In this document: one piece after another, positions 62,468 to 64,000 of the stretch | Numbering within the stretch: the first letter of the stretch is position 1 | How the letters are laid out: each line of letters begins with the position of its first letter | Assembly: GCF_020524345.1 (NCBI RefSeq) | Contig: NZ_JAIVLH010000002.1 | Location: 310,001 to 374,000 of the forward strand | Source: Metabacillus niabensis | GTDB taxonomy: Bacteria; Bacillota; Bacilli; Bacillales; Bacillaceae | Direction: 5' to 3' | DNA: 64,000 nt | Notes under the pieces: generated by a model | Seen by the model: the letters and a program-made list of their open reading frames with translations, nothing else | The model's database searches: none | What the model was told of the DNA's origin: nothing | Program-made: the position numbers and the translations under genes

Positions 62468-62635
62468 CTACATATAATATAATTCTCTTCTTTTGTTTCT
62501 ACATTTCTTACACGTTTTGGGTAATTGAAATCCTTTTTGTTTAAAGAACTGTTGTTCACTAATAGTAAACGTAAATCGGTTGCCACAGTCCCAACATTTT
62601 AGAAGTAGGTCCTGTGGTGCCGAACCCTTTAAGCC
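62468..62635 (-). pseudogene. Zinc-ribbon (zf-trcl type) frame without a start, in -1 frame after the RQC-minor-like gene
   Basis: 55 codons with LLKCWDCGNRFTFTISEQQF then FKQKGFQLPKTCKKCR: two Cys pairs and EQxFFxxKGF of the small zinc-ribbon family. No ATG, GTG or TTG is in frame; a stop closes it just upstream, where it overlaps the end of the preceding gene by 7 nt. Either a decayed gene or the C-terminal part of a fusion separated by one frameshift. Confidence 0.7.
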
Positions 62636-62955
62636 TCATTGATAGATTCATTTCTTTCCTGTATTCGTTGTTCTTCGAATAGCTCGATCATGGGCAACTT
62701 TCCTCTATATTGAATATCCAGGAAATCATAATCGATTATCCAATCAATTTTTTCCAAAATATCATTTAGTTTGTATGTGTTAAAATAACCGTACACGGGA
62801 CACGTATTCAACTCCAATTGTAATACTTTCTTCTCTTGTGACCCTTTTAGTATTTTGGCTAGAAGTGTTCTTCCACCTTCCATAATAATTGGATCCGCAC
62901 CTCTTAATATTGCTTTTATTTCTTCAACAATTAATCGATTCATATTCTCATTCAT
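62629..62955 (-). CDS. RQC-minor-1-like DNA-binding protein (short)
   Basis: 108 aa. RLIVEEIKAILRGADPIIMEGGRTLLAKILKGSQEKKVLQLELN followed by CPVYGYFNTYKLNDILEKIDWIIDYDFLDIQY resembles the winged-helix RQC-like domain of the RQC-minor-1 family (GADxxIMxGGRxLLxKxLKGS; CPVYGYF). Start ATG at 62955 overlaps the upstream stop (TGATG). The C-terminal part ends EERIQERNESINEA-like and is short compared with the longer forms I recall. Likely cotranscribed with the 95-aa protein upstream. DNA binding inferred. Confidence 0.7.
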   Translation of the reverse strand: MNENMNRLIVEEIKAILRGADPIIMEGGRTLLAKILKGSQEKKVLQLELNTCPVYGYFNTYKLNDILEKIDWIIDYDFLDIQYRGKLPMIELFEEQRIQERNESINEA

Positions 62956-63242
62956 CAAAACGGTAAATCATCCCATTCTATAGAGTTTATCTCCTTCTTA
63001 TCAGGTTTTTTCTGATTGTTAGAAGTCTTTTCGGTTAGTACTTTTCCAAACTTTTCTTCATATAGATCACGTACCCACACTTTTACAGGAGCTTTCCATT
63101 GCTGATCTTTGGCAGGTATATTTTTAATTAGACTCATAGGTGTCATTCCCAATTCCTTTGCCATTTGAATATCAGCCTCGTTTAACCGACATCGTTTTTT
63201 CGCTTCTTTCCAAGCGTCTGCTTTATTTTTCGTTTTGCTCAA
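62955..63242 (-). CDS. Conserved hypothetical protein, cotranscribed with RQC-minor-like gene
   Basis: 95 aa, TTG start behind GGAGGG. AWKEAKKRCRLNEADIQMAKELGMTP and IPAKDQQWKAPVKVWVRDLYEEKFGK form a compact helical, basic domain. A polar linker leads to the acidic tail SIEWDDLPF; such a DDxPF tail resembles SSB-like C-terminal tips and could be a protein-interaction peptide. Overlaps the following gene by one base (TGATG). Homologues are usually listed as hypothetical. Confidence 0.65.
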   Translation of the reverse strand: MSKTKNKADAWKEAKKRCRLNEADIQMAKELGMTPMSLIKNIPAKDQQWKAPVKVWVRDLYEEKFGKVLTEKTSNNQKKPDKKEINSIEWDDLPF

Positions 63243-63593
63243 GCTTTGCCCTCCTAATTCTTTTTGTATAGGTTCTTCTTTTTTCTATCATTAAAATCTA
63301 GCTCACTACTATTACAAATACCACATTTATTTTATAAAATAAGAATAACATCAACGTTAAATATTTTTAAACATTTGTTTACGTGTTTATTTCTTATCCA
63401 ATTCAAAAATAGTTAAAATGCTCCATTATTTGCAACAGTATTATGGGTATGTAACTTCATTTATAACTAGTAAATACTTGTTGTAAATAATTAATAAGTG
63501 ACAACAAAACAACTTCCGATATATTCCGTACAAAAAATATCAAGTGAATAAAAAATGGCTGCGATATGATGAGTATGTAAAGGAGGGAAATGA
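63243..63593. other. AT-rich intergenic region between divergent genes
   Basis: 351 nt between the divergent 95-aa gene and the AraC gene. No RNA gene, repeat or clear operator is seen. A GGAGGG ribosome site for AraC (63579-63587) and TTGACA-like/TATAAT-like pieces exist but no convincing promoter pair. Confidence 0.5.
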
Positions 63594-64000
63594 ATGTTAC
63601 AAGAATTCAATCAATTAATGGATTATATTGAATCACATTTAACAGAAGAAATTTCCGGAAAAGATATTTCAAAAATAGTGGGGATGTCTGATTATCATTT
63701 TAAAAGAATGTTTTCGTATATGGCCGGAATGTCACTGAATGAGTATATCAAGAACCGGAGATTATCAGTTGCGAATGTTGAATTAATAAATGGAGAAAAA
63801 GTGACAGATATTGCCTATAAATATGGCTATCAGTCAATTGAAGGATTTTCAAGAGCCTTTCGTGAGTGGAGTGGATTTTTACCTTCTGAAGTAAGCAAAA
63901 ACAAAATCCAAAAATCATTTCCCAAATTCACATTTTTTATTGATATTAAAGGAGGAATATCTATGGAATTCAAACTAGAAAAAAAAGAGAAGTTTTCGAT
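63594..64000 (+). CDS. AraC-family regulator (3' part outside window)
   Basis: 135 codons visible; ATG 63594 with AAAGGAGGG upstream. The N-terminal AraC double helix-turn-helix occupies residues 5-105: LMDYIESHLTEEISGKDISKIVGMSDYHFKRMF and VTDIAYKYGYQSIEGFSRAFREWSG with FLPSEVSKN. A linker and KFTFFIDIKGG then MEFKLEKKEKFS, which begins a GyrI-like effector domain as in Rob/SoxS-GyrI fusion regulators. Ligand unknown. Confidence 0.9.
   Translation, partial: MLQEFNQLMDYIESHLTEEISGKDISKIVGMSDYHFKRMFSYMAGMSLNEYIKNRRLSVANVELINGEKVTDIAYKYGYQSIEGFSRAFREWSGFLPSEVSKNKIQKSFPKFTFFIDIKGGISMEFKLEKKEKFS

Noticed and set aside
1-64000. tRNA, rRNA, riboswitches, CRISPR arrays, prophage or intact IS elements
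   Set aside because: Looked for cloverleaf ends, repeats with regular spacing, transposase motifs and leader structures before metal, nucleoside and sugar genes; none found.

Overview
The window looks like chromosomal DNA of a low-GC endospore-forming Bacillota of the Bacillus sensu lato group. The basis is AT-rich sequence, strong AGGAGG-type ribosome sites with frequent GTG/TTG starts, a YjcZ-type sporulation peptide, and Bacillus-type modules: garD/gudD/gudP aldarate genes, Mta, an lnrJKLMN-like cluster, a bceRSAB-like cluster, mscL, a CcpA cre site and PadR/HAAS pairs. I see no rRNA, tRNA, CRISPR array, prophage or intact insertion sequence. Most genes lie on the minus strand.

Layout. 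1-3841: an ABC sugar importer (partial permease, binding lipoprotein) with a sulfatase-like hydrolase whose catalytic Cys position holds Thr. 4295-8218: MFS transporter, two VOC proteins, a GyrI-like protein, an SRPBCC protein and the C-terminal relic of a chemotaxis receptor. 8558-20964: an aldarate (glucarate/galactarate) catabolic regulon: garD, gucD, kdgD, a tripartite TctABC-type carboxylate transporter, a mannonate-dehydratase-like TIM-barrel enzyme, a GntR/FadR-type regulator, gudD and gudP. Four promoter regions in this block carry the same dyad around TTGTAAGACAA, so one regulator can be predicted for the block. 21274-23659: YjcZ peptide, PadR/HAAS pair, VOC protein. 23750-28940: two-component system plus ABC-2 exporter resembling linearmycin-resistance lnrJKLMN.

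29023-36676: a Gly-rich membrane protein, an MFS exporter, the MerR regulator Mta with its own 19-bp-spacer promoter, then a lantibiotic/bacitracin-immunity-type ABC exporter with its own OmpR-type two-component system. 36785-43297: two nucleoside hydrolases, a DMT exporter divergent from a MocR-type regulator broken by a single-base frameshift, a polysaccharide deacetylase and another VOC protein. 43849-48263: an ABC exporter, a Mn/Zn-type CDF transporter and a radical-SAM SPL-like protein.

48456-53099: a sigma-54 regulated cluster. A PAS-AAA+-HTH activator lies next to an AtuA-type protein, its small partner and a CitMHS transporter. The intergenic region shows a textbook -24/-12 promoter and three TTCTAA/TTAGAA palindromes as likely upstream activating sequences. 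I regard this as the best candidate for an undescribed catabolic system. 53342-64000: a CcpA-controlled secreted esterase, a second PadR/membrane-protein pair, a bceRSAB-like antimicrobial-peptide detoxification module, mscL, a HEAT-repeat protein, a YdeI-like protein with a miniature CDGSH iron-sulfur tail, a small RQC-minor-like/zinc-ribbon locus, and the start of an AraC regulator.

Taken together, the window combines sugar-acid and carboxylic-acid scavenging with a high density of antibiotic-sensing export modules, a pattern typical of a soil or plant-associated Bacillus. All functional calls come from reading the translated sequences. No database search was possible.
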